From Nitrospirota bacterium (GTDB lineage Bacteria > Nitrospirota > Thermodesulfovibrionia > Thermodesulfovibrionales > Magnetobacteriaceae), in contig JADFXD010000022.1 in assembly GCA_015233725.1 (NCBI GenBank), forward strand, positions 1 through 39,075: a DNA stretch of 39,075 nt, read 5' to 3'. The translations under genes were made by a program, and so were the position numbers. Below the pieces are notes generated by a model. It was not told the origin of the DNA and searched no databases. It worked only from the letters and a program-made list of their open reading frames with translations. Shown here piece by piece: positions 9,001 through 16,155 of the stretch (its first letter is position 1; each line of letters opens with the position of its first letter).

Positions 9001-9575
9001 TCCATGCTATACCAAAATCGCTGGAAAGGGCTGATTTCATCTACAAGCCCAGCCACTGTAAGGAGCGAATCCGATCTTCTGTCCACTATCAAGACATCCT
9101 GAGGGAAAAAACAGAGCAAGAAATGCTAACACTCCTTAGTCGTAATGACGTACTCAATGCCCCCTCATACGAGGAATTAAAGGGCATGATCGACGCAATT
9201 GGCCGCTTCACCCCGGAACTGATAGATTCCTTCGCAGGCTATAACGTGGTCAGATATAAGAAGCTGTTCTATGGCCTGCCAAAGTCCCTTGGAGGCATCG
9301 ATTTCACAGATCAAACCCAAACAGACAACGACAAGATCATTAAACGCGCCCTATACGACAATGTCCTGACCTCAATCCAACAACGTGACGATGTCGCCCC
9401 TGAGCTCCTCTGCTCCTATGAACACTATAACATCGTCATATACAAAGGCGTCCTCTACGCCGTCCCCCAATTGCTTGGAGCCGTAGACTTCTCTAACGAA
9501 GCCGAAATTAATCGCAATGAGATCCTAAAGGCAAAGACAAAAGAAGACTTACTCCACTTGTTTATGCGGATATAA
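6018..9575 (+). CDS. GT2 glycosyltransferase with twelve 62-residue tandem repeats
   Basis: This 1185-residue protein starts with a GT2-type domain (about 40-320; SIILLDWECRER, KHLGYNIGVLHSRGD, VCDSDA) that is paralogous to the N-terminus of the preceding gene. A hydrophobic membrane segment follows at about 334-357. Residues ~394-1185 are twelve imperfect copies of a module with the pattern Y-x2-YNIIxYxxxFYxxPxSxGxIDF followed by an amphipathic stretch ending in IP. Modules 4-7 are nearly identical and spaced exactly 186 bp, so they duplicated recently. Module 10 holds two 27-bp inserts. No function is known to me for the module. A binding or scaffolding role beside the sugar-transferring domain is inference. 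No Shine-Dalgarno sequence is seen at the ATG, and the gene lies 51 bp after the preceding gene. Confidence 0.75.
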   Translation: MKVLNYDRVVRGVGGRRDAHKRAVATDQSLSSITIHKANQRQERPIVSIILLDWECRERYNSLYWLNRQDVPRHHYELIWIELYNQVVQEVVEQVDCHITCGQTGMYHKHLGYNIGVLHSRGDIVTVCDSDAIFPPDFISSITSSFDYDADKGCQRSLVLMHHEMRSSFLYPEGLREIEDVKDKRRWKWWPLNPNAGACMSVSKADVIAYGAFDEHSSYRGYLCGPYELGWRLINAGRPEIWYDHMVTALWHYAHPDPVGVNGLRASIKIIFENTYPHVDLHAIKAVEAFSTGRMLPLKENPRIFDMRMKDRVIGTTFEERYCDMTGPDGFPQWLLWCMTIELFIALSMQVIVVNILRPALIKTLKLLLGKTLYKRLRTLVYGDYEEIDINAMPELIDSYLTYNIIEFRGVLYCIPMSLGNVDFKDKKQRNRKEIITGTTIEEAKVKIEESGRFDPELVSSVEQYNIIKYGKMFYALPMSLGQIDFTNETQLQQPEILKGNSYDEVFRLIEEVNNLIPAYVCLHEGYYILKYRYSFYAIPMPIKKTDDDSDSKYEHTLRAKTKEELLQLIDHKEVINCATLQDVKGAIDDVGLIHPRLIYILESYNVIRYNRLFYILPTYMGEIDFSDEAQLQHKEIFTAATYDTALTIAQKRNSLIPKLIGSYESYNIITYNGFFYILPASMGEIDFSNKKQRQHKEISTAATYDEALIIARERDDLIPKLVGSYESYNIITYNRLFYILPASMGEIDFSDEEQRQHKEISTAATYDEALIIAREREDLIPKLISSYESYNVITYNRLFHIVPTSMGEIDFNDEEQRQHKEIYTAATYEEALIIAQERNDLIPALICSYKHYNVVKYKKIMHAVPSSAGNIDFTSEERLNREDILKGATQQEIISLIEEACRFIPELIDSVENYNVIKYNNLFYGLPASLGKIDFSDNNQLQNDEIIIGGSQDEALYIIHETLNLLPVLVCPYENYNIVKYSNRSLQLLGRHSFHAIPKSLERADFIYKPSHCKERIRSSVHYQDILREKTEQEMLTLLSRNDVLNAPSYEELKGMIDAIGRFTPELIDSFAGYNVVRYKKLFYGLPKSLGGIDFTDQTQTDNDKIIKRALYDNVLTSIQQRDDVAPELLCSYEHYNIVIYKGVLYAVPQLLGAVDFSNEAEINRNEILKAKTKEDLLHLFMRI
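8970..8996 (-). repeat. 27-bp intragenic repeat inside module 10, reverse orientation
   Basis: Core CGCTCCTTACAG lies at 8970-8981. The 27 bp encode RSLQLLGRH between YNIVKYSN and SFHAIP. Removing these nine residues restores the 14-residue spacing seen in sibling modules (for example YNIIKYGKMFYALP). This is an in-frame insertion footprint. Confidence 0.85.
9045..9078 (+). repeat. 27-bp intragenic repeat inside module 10, forward orientation
   Basis: Core CTGTAAGGAGCG is at 9056-9067, read as HCKERIRSS. The stretch from ADF to DIL in this module is nine residues longer than in module 8 (IDFTSEERLNREDIL), again matching one 27-bp insertion. The exact insertion boundaries cannot be fixed by eye. 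Confidence 0.8.
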
Positions 9576-9629
9576 TGGCATTTATTATGAGTACCAGGAT
9601 TGGCTATGGGTACAAGGATTGACAATGAA

Positions 9630-9730
9630 GGGGTCAAGGGGTCTATGACCCCTTGCAGGAGGGGTCTATGACCCCTTGCAGGAGGGGTCTGAGGGGAGGG
9701 TGGCCAGGCGTCCCCCCTTCTCTTTTTTCT
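9630..9730 (+). repeat. Dispersed double-hairpin element (copy 3) with internal duplication
   Basis: It begins GGGGTCAAGGGG, contains a perfect 23-bp tandem duplication (9642-9664 and 9665-9687), and ends with a C-run and T-rich tract just before the ribosome site of the next gene. The pyrimidine end faces the downstream coding region. Confidence 0.8.
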
Positions 9731-9745
9731 TATGACAAGGAGGTA

Positions 9746-10933
9746 ATGCAGTGGGGGATGTATGTATTTGTCGTGTTGATGTATGCCGGGGCGCTTGGTA
9801 CATTTAAGGCACTGGCCTTTTACATCCCGGCCTCTCTGTGGCTTATCAGATTGATGCTAAAGAGAGAGGCAGGGTTGCGCTGGAAAGACCCCTTGTTTAT
9901 TTGTATCCTGCTGTTGACGGCCTCTGCGATCGTCTCATCCCTGCTAAACGTAAATCAGGTGTCTTCGCTTATGGTGGTCAAAAAGAGCTATGTCAAGGTC
10001 GTATTGCTCTACTGCGTCATTGTAACGGCCTTCAGCGACACCACACGATTAAAGCGGCTGGCCCTTGTTATGGCCTATACGGCTGTAGTGTACATCATAG
10101 TGGCATTTTACGAGACCGGCAGGGACCTCATTAAAGAGGGACGGATTGATTACCTGGCTATCAGATATTTCGCGACAATCATCGTATATTTCTTCCCCTT
10201 TGTCCTGCTTAAGTACATAGAAGGTCAGGGACGTCAACGGATGCTGTGGATTATACCCACGGTTGCGTCGATGATGGCGCTCGTTATTATCAGCGTCAGG
10301 GCGAGTTGGTTAGGCATCATAGGGATAATCGCTATCTGGATATATTTTCTCAGGGGCGCTTTTTTCAAGAGGGTTAATATTATAACGACCTCAGTGGCAG
10401 CGCTTTGTCTTGTCGTTGCCGCCCTTGTACTGTTTCCAAGCCAATATAGGCTAATAAAGGGGCATACGGTAGAGACAATCCAGATGTCGCAGAGGTTTAC
10501 CCAGTGGCGGGTGTTTCTCTCGATGTCAAGGCAGCGACTGCTCTATGGTCACGGCCTTAGCGACAGTGACGCCACCGAGCACTATCGCCAATCCTTTAAC
10601 AGCCTCTACGGAAGATACCCAACAAAGGACGAACGTACCACGGCACACAATCAATTCCTCACAATCCTGTATCAACATGGGATAGTGGGCCTTGTCATCT
10701 ATATAACTACCATAGGGACCGTATTGACAAGCCTCTACAGACGGGTTATCGCCGAGGGGATCAGTGGTGATTCATACGTGGGAATAGCCATCTTTTCGGC
10801 AATCATGGGTGAATACGTACTGCGCACACTCTTTGAGGATAGAAACATTATACCCCTTGGCTTCTTGATCGGCATGACGGGCGCCTTTACCTCAGAAAAA
10901 AAGGAGGGCTTTGCCCTCCCTCTTACCGGATGA
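9746..10933 (+). CDS. O-antigen ligase / Wzy-type polymerase family membrane protein
   Basis: The start is placed at ATG 9746, just after AAGGAGG (9737-9743). The open frame extends further upstream, but that part reads through the dispersed repeat and is unlikely to be translated. The 395-residue product is polytopic, with about ten hydrophobic segments. It carries the Wzy_C-type signature region: WLGIIGIIAIW, the periplasmic loop with LLYGHGLSDSDA, and TAHNQFLTILYQHGIVGL, whose His is typical of WaaL/Wzy proteins. It probably joins or polymerises lipid-linked glycan at the periplasmic face. Its 3' end contains a short GGAGGGCTTTGCCCTCC hairpin and overlaps the next gene by four bases (ATGA), so translation is coupled. 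Confidence 0.85.
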   Translation: MQWGMYVFVVLMYAGALGTFKALAFYIPASLWLIRLMLKREAGLRWKDPLFICILLLTASAIVSSLLNVNQVSSLMVVKKSYVKVVLLYCVIVTAFSDTTRLKRLALVMAYTAVVYIIVAFYETGRDLIKEGRIDYLAIRYFATIIVYFFPFVLLKYIEGQGRQRMLWIIPTVASMMALVIISVRASWLGIIGIIAIWIYFLRGAFFKRVNIITTSVAALCLVVAALVLFPSQYRLIKGHTVETIQMSQRFTQWRVFLSMSRQRLLYGHGLSDSDATEHYRQSFNSLYGRYPTKDERTTAHNQFLTILYQHGIVGLVIYITTIGTVLTSLYRRVIAEGISGDSYVGIAIFSAIMGEYVLRTLFEDRNIIPLGFLIGMTGAFTSEKKEGFALPLTG

Positions 10934-12087
10934 CGGTATTCTATCCGGTGCCTGAGTTTATATTTGCTACACAGGCCAGGTTTATACAGATCATAAACAC
11001 CGCCAACTCTATTGCCAAGGCTGGTCATGTGGTCAGACTGATCTGCGGCAAGCAGATGGGACAGCACGCCAGCGACATATTCAGGTACTACGACCTCAGT
11101 CCTCACCCAGACCTCAAGATGGTATTTCTACCAATTATGAGGAGAAACATACCCTTCTTCCCATTTTCATTTGGGATGCTGTTCAAGGTTACGTTGTTTT
11201 TTTACCTGCTGCTAAATGCCGGCAGGGGGGTTATCTTTGTCAGACATCCTAAGCTTGCCGCCTCCTTAATCAGGGTCAGGGGGCTTGTTAATATGCCGGT
11301 TATATTTGAGGCACACGAGATATTTCACCTTACCACGGAGAGGGTAAACAAACAACGTAGTTTACAACAGATGGAATCCTACATCTATCACCATGTTGAT
11401 GGCGTCATTACCATATCAAACCTCCTGAGGGAGGAGCTGCTGCAGGTGTTTCAGCTTAAGGACAAACCAATCATCACGATCCCAAATGCCGTCAAGGGCG
11501 AACTCGTAGATAATACCACGGATGCTGACAATATCGCAAGAGAAGGCCTGCTCTATGCCGGAGGGCTTTACCCCTGGAAGGGGGTTGATACCTTGATCAA
11601 GGCGATGGTGTTTATCCCCGATGAGGTATTAACAATAGTTGGCGGTGGTAGCAGGTTAGACGAATTGAAACAACTCGCCGCGGAGATTGGGGTATCAGAC
11701 AGGATTAACTTTACAGGATACGTTGAGCAGATTCAGGTCATTAAGTATATGTCCCGCGCCAGGATTGCTATAATCCCCAACATCCTGCACAAACCCTCAA
11801 TCCACTCCTCACCACTAAAGATGTTTGAGTTCATGGCCATGGGACTTCCCATTGTGGCCTCCAACATCCCGGGCATAACGGATGTCCTCACGGATAGGGT
11901 CAATGTGTTGCTGTTTGAACCGGGCAACGTCAGACAATTGGCATCCTCAGTCAAGAGCCTCCTTGATGACCCACTATATGCTAACGAAATTGCCAACAAC
12001 GCCAAGACCCTTGCCAGCGATTATACCTACGACAAGCGCTCAAGGCAGATCATGGATTTCATAACAAACGTAGTCGCTCATGGGTAA
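10930..12087 (+). CDS. Family 4 glycosyltransferase
   Basis: This is a 385-residue GT-B enzyme. The N-terminal Rossmann half includes AGHVVRLICGK and PVIFEAHEIFHL. The C-terminal nucleotide-sugar half has LLYAGGLYPWKGVDTLIKA, then VGGGSRLDEL, then SSPLKMFEFMAMGLPIVAS, where MFEFMAMG.P is the classic GT4 E-x7-E region. It should transfer a sugar from an activated donor to a growing surface glycan in the cytoplasm. The start overlaps the ligase stop codon (ATGA). Donor and acceptor cannot be told from the sequence. Confidence 0.88.
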   Translation: MTVFYPVPEFIFATQARFIQIINTANSIAKAGHVVRLICGKQMGQHASDIFRYYDLSPHPDLKMVFLPIMRRNIPFFPFSFGMLFKVTLFFYLLLNAGRGVIFVRHPKLAASLIRVRGLVNMPVIFEAHEIFHLTTERVNKQRSLQQMESYIYHHVDGVITISNLLREELLQVFQLKDKPIITIPNAVKGELVDNTTDADNIAREGLLYAGGLYPWKGVDTLIKAMVFIPDEVLTIVGGGSRLDELKQLAAEIGVSDRINFTGYVEQIQVIKYMSRARIAIIPNILHKPSIHSSPLKMFEFMAMGLPIVASNIPGITDVLTDRVNVLLFEPGNVRQLASSVKSLLDDPLYANEIANNAKTLASDYTYDKRSRQIMDFITNVVAHG

Positions 12088-12161
12088 TTTAAGATGCTTA
12101 CAAAAATTTAGTATACAAGTGCAATATTGAATATAAGCATGCGTTGTGAGCAAGGTATAAT

Positions 12162-12236
12162 GGGGTCAAGGGGACTGGTCCCCTTGCAGGGGGGGGCGAG
12201 GGGGGGGCGGAACCGCCCCCCTTTTTTTCCCTTTTC
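12162..12236 (+). repeat. Dispersed double-hairpin element (copy 4), abuts a start codon
   Basis: A well-preserved copy: GGGGTC, then palindrome AAGGGGACTGGTCCCCTT, then GCAGGGG, then the GGGGGGCGGAACCGCCCCCC stem, then seven T residues. It ends 5 bp before the ATG of the next gene. As transcribed rightward this is a textbook intrinsic terminator directly upstream of a coding region, so the downstream gene needs read-through or its own start after it. The upstream gap 12088-12161 shows nothing else. Confidence 0.85.
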
Positions 12237-12241
12237 TAAAG

Positions 12242-12997
12242 ATGATTAAAAAGCTGCCTGTTTCTGTTGTGATTGTGACCAAGGACGAGGAGGTCAACAT
12301 CGAGGGTGCGCTCAAGAGTGCTCAGATGGCGCAGGAGATCGTCGTTGTCGATGACTACAGCACGGATAGGACGGTAGAGATTTGCAGGGCATACAACGCC
12401 AGGGTGTATCAGAATCATTGGCAGGGGTTTGCGCAACAGAAGCAACTGGCGATAGATTACGCACAGGGGCCCTGGGTCTTTCTACTTGACTCCGATGAGA
12501 GGTTGACCCCAGCCCTTGTGGAGGAGTTACGCCAGGTGATCCGTGAGCCGACACATGATGGTTTTTACGTCCCGAGGAAGAACTTCTTCCTCGGCAAGTG
12601 GATAAGACACAGCGGATGGTGGCCGGATCACACCCTGCGGTTGTTTAAAAAGGACCGTGCCCACATGCACCAGCGTCAGGTACACGAGAAGGTGATCCTC
12701 GATGGCGGGGCAGGTAAGTTGCGTAATCCCATTGAGCATTACTCCTACCGCGGTATCTCGGACTTCATCAAGCGGATGGACACCTACACGACCCTCTCTG
12801 TTGAGGAGATCACCGGGATTGCAGTTAAGGCATACATCTTTGCCTTTACGATCAAGCCCCTTGCGACGTTTATGAAGATGTATGTCCTGCGCCTTGGGAT
12901 CCTCGATGGTATGCGTGGGTTTATCCTGGCCGCGCTGTATGCCTTCTACACGTTCTTAAAGTACCTCAAGGCCTGGGAAAAAGAAAGAGAGAAATAA
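12242..12997 (+). CDS. GT2 glycosyltransferase, WaaE/KdtX-like
   Basis: This 251-residue enzyme has a GT-A fold: SVVIVTKDEEVNIEGAL at the N-terminus, IVVVDDYSTDRTVEI, the DxD-type LLDSDERL, then a hydrophobic C-terminal end (FILAALYAFYTFLKYLKA). The arrangement matches the LPS-core glucosyltransferase group named WaaE or KdtX (family knowledge). The HWQGFAQQKQLAI block is typical of that group. It probably acts on lipopolysaccharide core or a related glycolipid at the inner membrane. It is the last gene of the rightward polysaccharide cluster. No good Shine-Dalgarno sequence precedes the ATG because the repeat element sits there. Confidence 0.85.
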   Translation: MIKKLPVSVVIVTKDEEVNIEGALKSAQMAQEIVVVDDYSTDRTVEICRAYNARVYQNHWQGFAQQKQLAIDYAQGPWVFLLDSDERLTPALVEELRQVIREPTHDGFYVPRKNFFLGKWIRHSGWWPDHTLRLFKKDRAHMHQRQVHEKVILDGGAGKLRNPIEHYSYRGISDFIKRMDTYTTLSVEEITGIAVKAYIFAFTIKPLATFMKMYVLRLGILDGMRGFILAALYAFYTFLKYLKAWEKEREK

Positions 12998-13035
12998 AAA
13001 AAAAGGGGGGACAGAGCCGCCCCCTTTCTTTCTTT
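12996..13035. terminator. Bidirectional intrinsic terminator between convergent genes
   Basis: An A-run, a GGGGGG...CCCCC stem with ACAGAGCCG centre, and a T-rich tail lie between the ends of two convergent genes. It looks like the hairpin half of the dispersed element without its GGGGTCAAGGGG half. Confidence 0.75.
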
Positions 13036-13041
13036 TATTTT

Positions 13042-15867
13042 TTATTCAATCTGCCATTGGGGGGGGAGTGTTTTTGTGGTGTAGCCTTCGTTGGCTATCC
13101 TTACGCCATCCATGAGGTATATGTAGACATCGCCGGTTGTGGTGTTTTGCCAGAGTATGTCGGCCTTGCCGTCTCCGTTGTAGTCTCCGACTTTTTGTAT
13201 CTGCCAGTCTGCCGATATAGCGCGTCTTACATAACCGCCATTGACTATATTTGTGCCATCCATCAGCCACAGGTAGAGGTCGCCAGTAGTGGTGTCTTGC
13301 CAGAGTATGTCGGCCTTGCCGTCTGCGTCAAAGTCAGCAACCGCCTTTAACTGCCAATTGCCTGAGACACCCGTGACAACGTAGTCTCCTTTTGAGATGC
13401 TGGTAATATCCATCAACCAGACAAAGACAGCGCCCGTGTTGGTGTTTTGCCATATGATATCGCTCTTCTTATCTCCATTGAGGTCTGCGACAGCCTTAAT
13501 CTTCCATTCTGCTCCAACGCCTCTTGCTATGTAGCCCGCGTTCTTTATATTTGCGCCATCCATTAGCCACACATATACATCTCCGTTTGAGTTTTGCCAC
13601 AGTATATCTGCCTTGCCGTCTGAGTCGAAATCACCTACGGCCTTAAGAGTCCAGGCGTTGGATAATCCCCTGGTGGCGTACCCACCTGTAGATATCTTTG
13701 TCCCGTCCATAAGCCAAATATAGACGTCGCCTTGCTTGTTCTGTAACACGATGTCGCTCTTGCCATCGCCGTTGAAGTCGCCAACGCCCAAAATGACCCA
13801 ATCTAATAATCCCTTAACAGCAAAGTCGCCAATGCTTATGGTGGTACCTTGCATTAACCATATGTAGACATTACCTGTTGAGATATCCCTCCACAGGGCA
13901 TCGCTGGTACCGTTGCCGTCAAAGTCATACGTTGTCTTACTACTGCCACTTGGGGTAAAGGTAACCGCAACATTCTTATCCGTGGACATAGTTGTCGTGC
14001 ATGTCGTGTTTGCCGCTGAACAATCACCGCTCCAGCCGGCAAAGGCTGAACCCGCCGACGGTGTTGCAATCAACGCTACCTGTGTATTTTGGTCATACGT
14101 GGCGGTGCCGACGTTGTTGTACCACGCCAGGGTCCCTGCTGATGTCGATACCGTTCCCACACCGGTACCATTTTTGGTGACGGTGAGTTTTGCTCTTGGT
14201 TGGCTGCTCAGGTTAAACGTCGCGGTGGCAGTCCTATCGGCAAGCATAGCTACCGTACATGTTGAGTCTGATCCGGCACAGTCATTGCTCCATCCGTTAA
14301 AGGCTGACCCGGGGTTGGCCGCCGCTGTAAGTATCAATGATGTGCCGGCTGTATAATATCCTAAGCCAGTCTTACCACTCCACGTGATGGTTCCCGATGA
14401 TGGCGTCACTGTTCCCAGGCCATTGCCGGCCTTGATTACATTGATTTTGGCCTTTGGCTCAAACCTGGCCTCGACGTTCTTCTCCCCGGCCATCGTTAAC
14501 GTGCAGGTTGACCCCGTACAGTCGCCGCTCCACCCCATGAAATCCGCGTATTGGTCTGGCACGGGGGTAAGCGTTACCTGATCGGTTGACTGATAGAAGG
14601 CTGTACCGGTGTTGTTATTGTTTGTCCATATTATCCTACCCCCTGATGGTGTCACCGTGCCTGAGGCCCTGCCCGATTTGGTTATAGTGAGTTTGTTTAG
14701 CAACTCGTTTGGAGTAAACTGCGCGGTAACAAATCTTTCATACCACGTGGAGAGCGTACAGGATAGAGCCTCTCCCTGGGGCGCGCAGTCTTTACCCCAA
14801 CCTGTAAAGGAATAATCTAAATCTGCATATGCCGTCAGGGTTACATCTACCGGTGTCTTGTACGCTATCGTGCAATATAGGCCATCATCTCTACAATGAA
14901 CCTGGTTGTCATTACTCACCACCGTGCCTTTGTCTCCTGGTTTTATATATACCGAAATACCACCTACCGGACAGCTAACTGTAAATGTCCAGGCAGTGCT
15001 TGTTGTCCCGGTACAGTTGGGGGTAACACTCACTGAAATAACACTGGATGTCCCAGAGAAGGAAAGCGGAACAGAGTCACTCTTGCCGACACATCCGGTA
15101 TCGTATAACAGAGTGCCTTGATAATACACAAAAATTTCATCTTCTATAGTATATGTATTATAATCAAGATAAAAAGTCCCCGATGTAGCCCCCATGTCAA
15201 AGGTAAAGGATTCGGGCTTATCCGATCCCGCGTTTGTAACCGTGTTACACGTAAGGGATTTTATTATCTTTGCCTCCCCTATAACTATATAGGCATCCGT
15301 ACCCCCCTCATTGTCCGATATGGAGGCATAAACGACGCCATTTTGAAAGGCAGCCTTGTTGGATATCGTCCCGTTTGTGTTCATAAAAACGGTACTGTTA
15401 TCGCTGTCGTCATAATTGCCGGTGGCGGTTACTGTAAGATAGGCAGTGCTATCGTTGCTAAACCTGATCCTCGTGTAATACCACGTGTCATCCGCTATGA
15501 TCGTTGAACCGCTAACAGAGCGAACCGTTGATGTATTGCCGTTTACGATCACATTGCTTGTCGTATCACCAATGCCAACAACCGCATTCATGTACCCGGC
15601 CCCATGTGCCTTCCACTTTATGTATACCTGTGAGGCTGTAAAGTCATAGGGATTTACGGTCCTCTCCAAGGCCCCCTGGTTCTTGCCATATCCATTGACC
15701 TGGATACCATCCCCTGTCGCTGATACACTTACATTTCCAGATTGGCTGTATCCAGTCCAATTGTCCAGTGTCACTGGCACAATCACGTTGCCTGCGTTAG
15801 CGTCTGTCACCAGTATTGTCAGGAGTAAGACAATAACACTTCCTAACCCCTTAATCTTTAACTTCAT
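13042..15867 (-). CDS. Secreted protein with InlB-type repeats and FG-GAP/VCBS repeats
   Basis: This 941-residue protein has a clear signal peptide (hydrophobic SVIVLLLTILV, cleavage likely after DANA). Residues ~26-310 are beta-rich with no family that I can name. Then come four divergent InlB B-type repeats (about 310-640), each with the pattern GTVTPSGG...Y..G..V.L.A......F.GWSGDC......C...M...+.V.A.F. The C-terminus has six ~48-residue FG-GAP-like repeats (DFNGDGKSDIxxQNxxGDVYIWLMDG), with Dx[DN]xDG loops that normally bind calcium and form a beta-propeller-like fold. The chain ends within the sixth repeat, with no sorting signal. The ATG has GGAGGAG eight bases upstream. It is probably a surface or extracellular binding protein. 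Target unknown. Confidence 0.8.
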   Translation of the reverse strand: MKLKIKGLGSVIVLLLTILVTDANAGNVIVPVTLDNWTGYSQSGNVSVSATGDGIQVNGYGKNQGALERTVNPYDFTASQVYIKWKAHGAGYMNAVVGIGDTTSNVIVNGNTSTVRSVSGSTIIADDTWYYTRIRFSNDSTAYLTVTATGNYDDSDNSTVFMNTNGTISNKAAFQNGVVYASISDNEGGTDAYIVIGEAKIIKSLTCNTVTNAGSDKPESFTFDMGATSGTFYLDYNTYTIEDEIFVYYQGTLLYDTGCVGKSDSVPLSFSGTSSVISVSVTPNCTGTTSTAWTFTVSCPVGGISVYIKPGDKGTVVSNDNQVHCRDDGLYCTIAYKTPVDVTLTAYADLDYSFTGWGKDCAPQGEALSCTLSTWYERFVTAQFTPNELLNKLTITKSGRASGTVTPSGGRIIWTNNNNTGTAFYQSTDQVTLTPVPDQYADFMGWSGDCTGSTCTLTMAGEKNVEARFEPKAKINVIKAGNGLGTVTPSSGTITWSGKTGLGYYTAGTSLILTAAANPGSAFNGWSNDCAGSDSTCTVAMLADRTATATFNLSSQPRAKLTVTKNGTGVGTVSTSAGTLAWYNNVGTATYDQNTQVALIATPSAGSAFAGWSGDCSAANTTCTTTMSTDKNVAVTFTPSGSSKTTYDFDGNGTSDALWRDISTGNVYIWLMQGTTISIGDFAVKGLLDWVILGVGDFNGDGKSDIVLQNKQGDVYIWLMDGTKISTGGYATRGLSNAWTLKAVGDFDSDGKADILWQNSNGDVYVWLMDGANIKNAGYIARGVGAEWKIKAVADLNGDKKSDIIWQNTNTGAVFVWLMDITSISKGDYVVTGVSGNWQLKAVADFDADGKADILWQDTTTGDLYLWLMDGTNIVNGGYVRRAISADWQIQKVGDYNGDGKADILWQNTTTGDVYIYLMDGVRIANEGYTTKTLPPQWQIE

Positions 15868-16076
15868 AATATTAACTCCTCCATAGATTCAAAGACATTG
15901 TTATAGACATCAGACTCCCAACCCCATCAGGCTCCTAACATTAGGCTCTTCGGCTTCCCCTGCGTTAAGTCCAAATATCCTTTCATAAATATCCATATTA
16001 CCTTTATTAATAGCATATTTATTACGTCGCTGTCAATAGTCTACCTGTTTACCGTAAGCTCAAGCCTGCGCATTAT
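15868..16076. other. Leader region of the secreted repeat protein
   Basis: AT-rich non-coding DNA upstream of the minus-strand secreted protein gene. It holds that gene's ribosome site next to 15867 and presumably its promoter. I could not pick a convincing -35/-10 pair. Confidence 0.4.
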
Positions 16077-16145
16077 GGGGTCAAGGGGACTGGTCCCCTT
16101 GCAGGGGGGTCTGAGGGGGGGCGGAGCCGCCCCCTTCTTTCTTTC
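16077..16145 (+). repeat. Dispersed double-hairpin element (copy 5), at the 3' end of wzx
   Basis: A near-consensus copy with GGGGTC, the palindrome AAGGGGACTGGTCCCCTT at 16083-16100, GCAGGGGGG, and the GGGGGCGGAGCCGCCCCC stem followed by a pyrimidine tract. Its pyrimidine end faces the stop codon of the minus-strand flippase gene at 16156. Confidence 0.85.
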
Positions 16146-16155
16146 TTCTTCTTCC

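Larger units (their letters stand above)
7198..9572 (+). repeat. Tandem array of ~186-bp coding repeats (12 units)
   Basis: The units encode the 62-residue FY.xP.S.G.IDF module. Near-identical DNA recurs at 186-bp spacing around 8062, 8248 and 8434 (the CCATGGGTGAAATAGAC block), while outer units have diverged. Module 3 carries extra residues before the next unit. Module 10 is longer because of two inserted 27-bp elements plus an extra segment. Confidence 0.85.

Noticed and set aside
9653-9745. Extended N-terminus of the O-antigen ligase
   Set aside because: It is encoded by the duplicated repeat element. The ribosome site AAGGAGG at 9737-9743 supports a later start.
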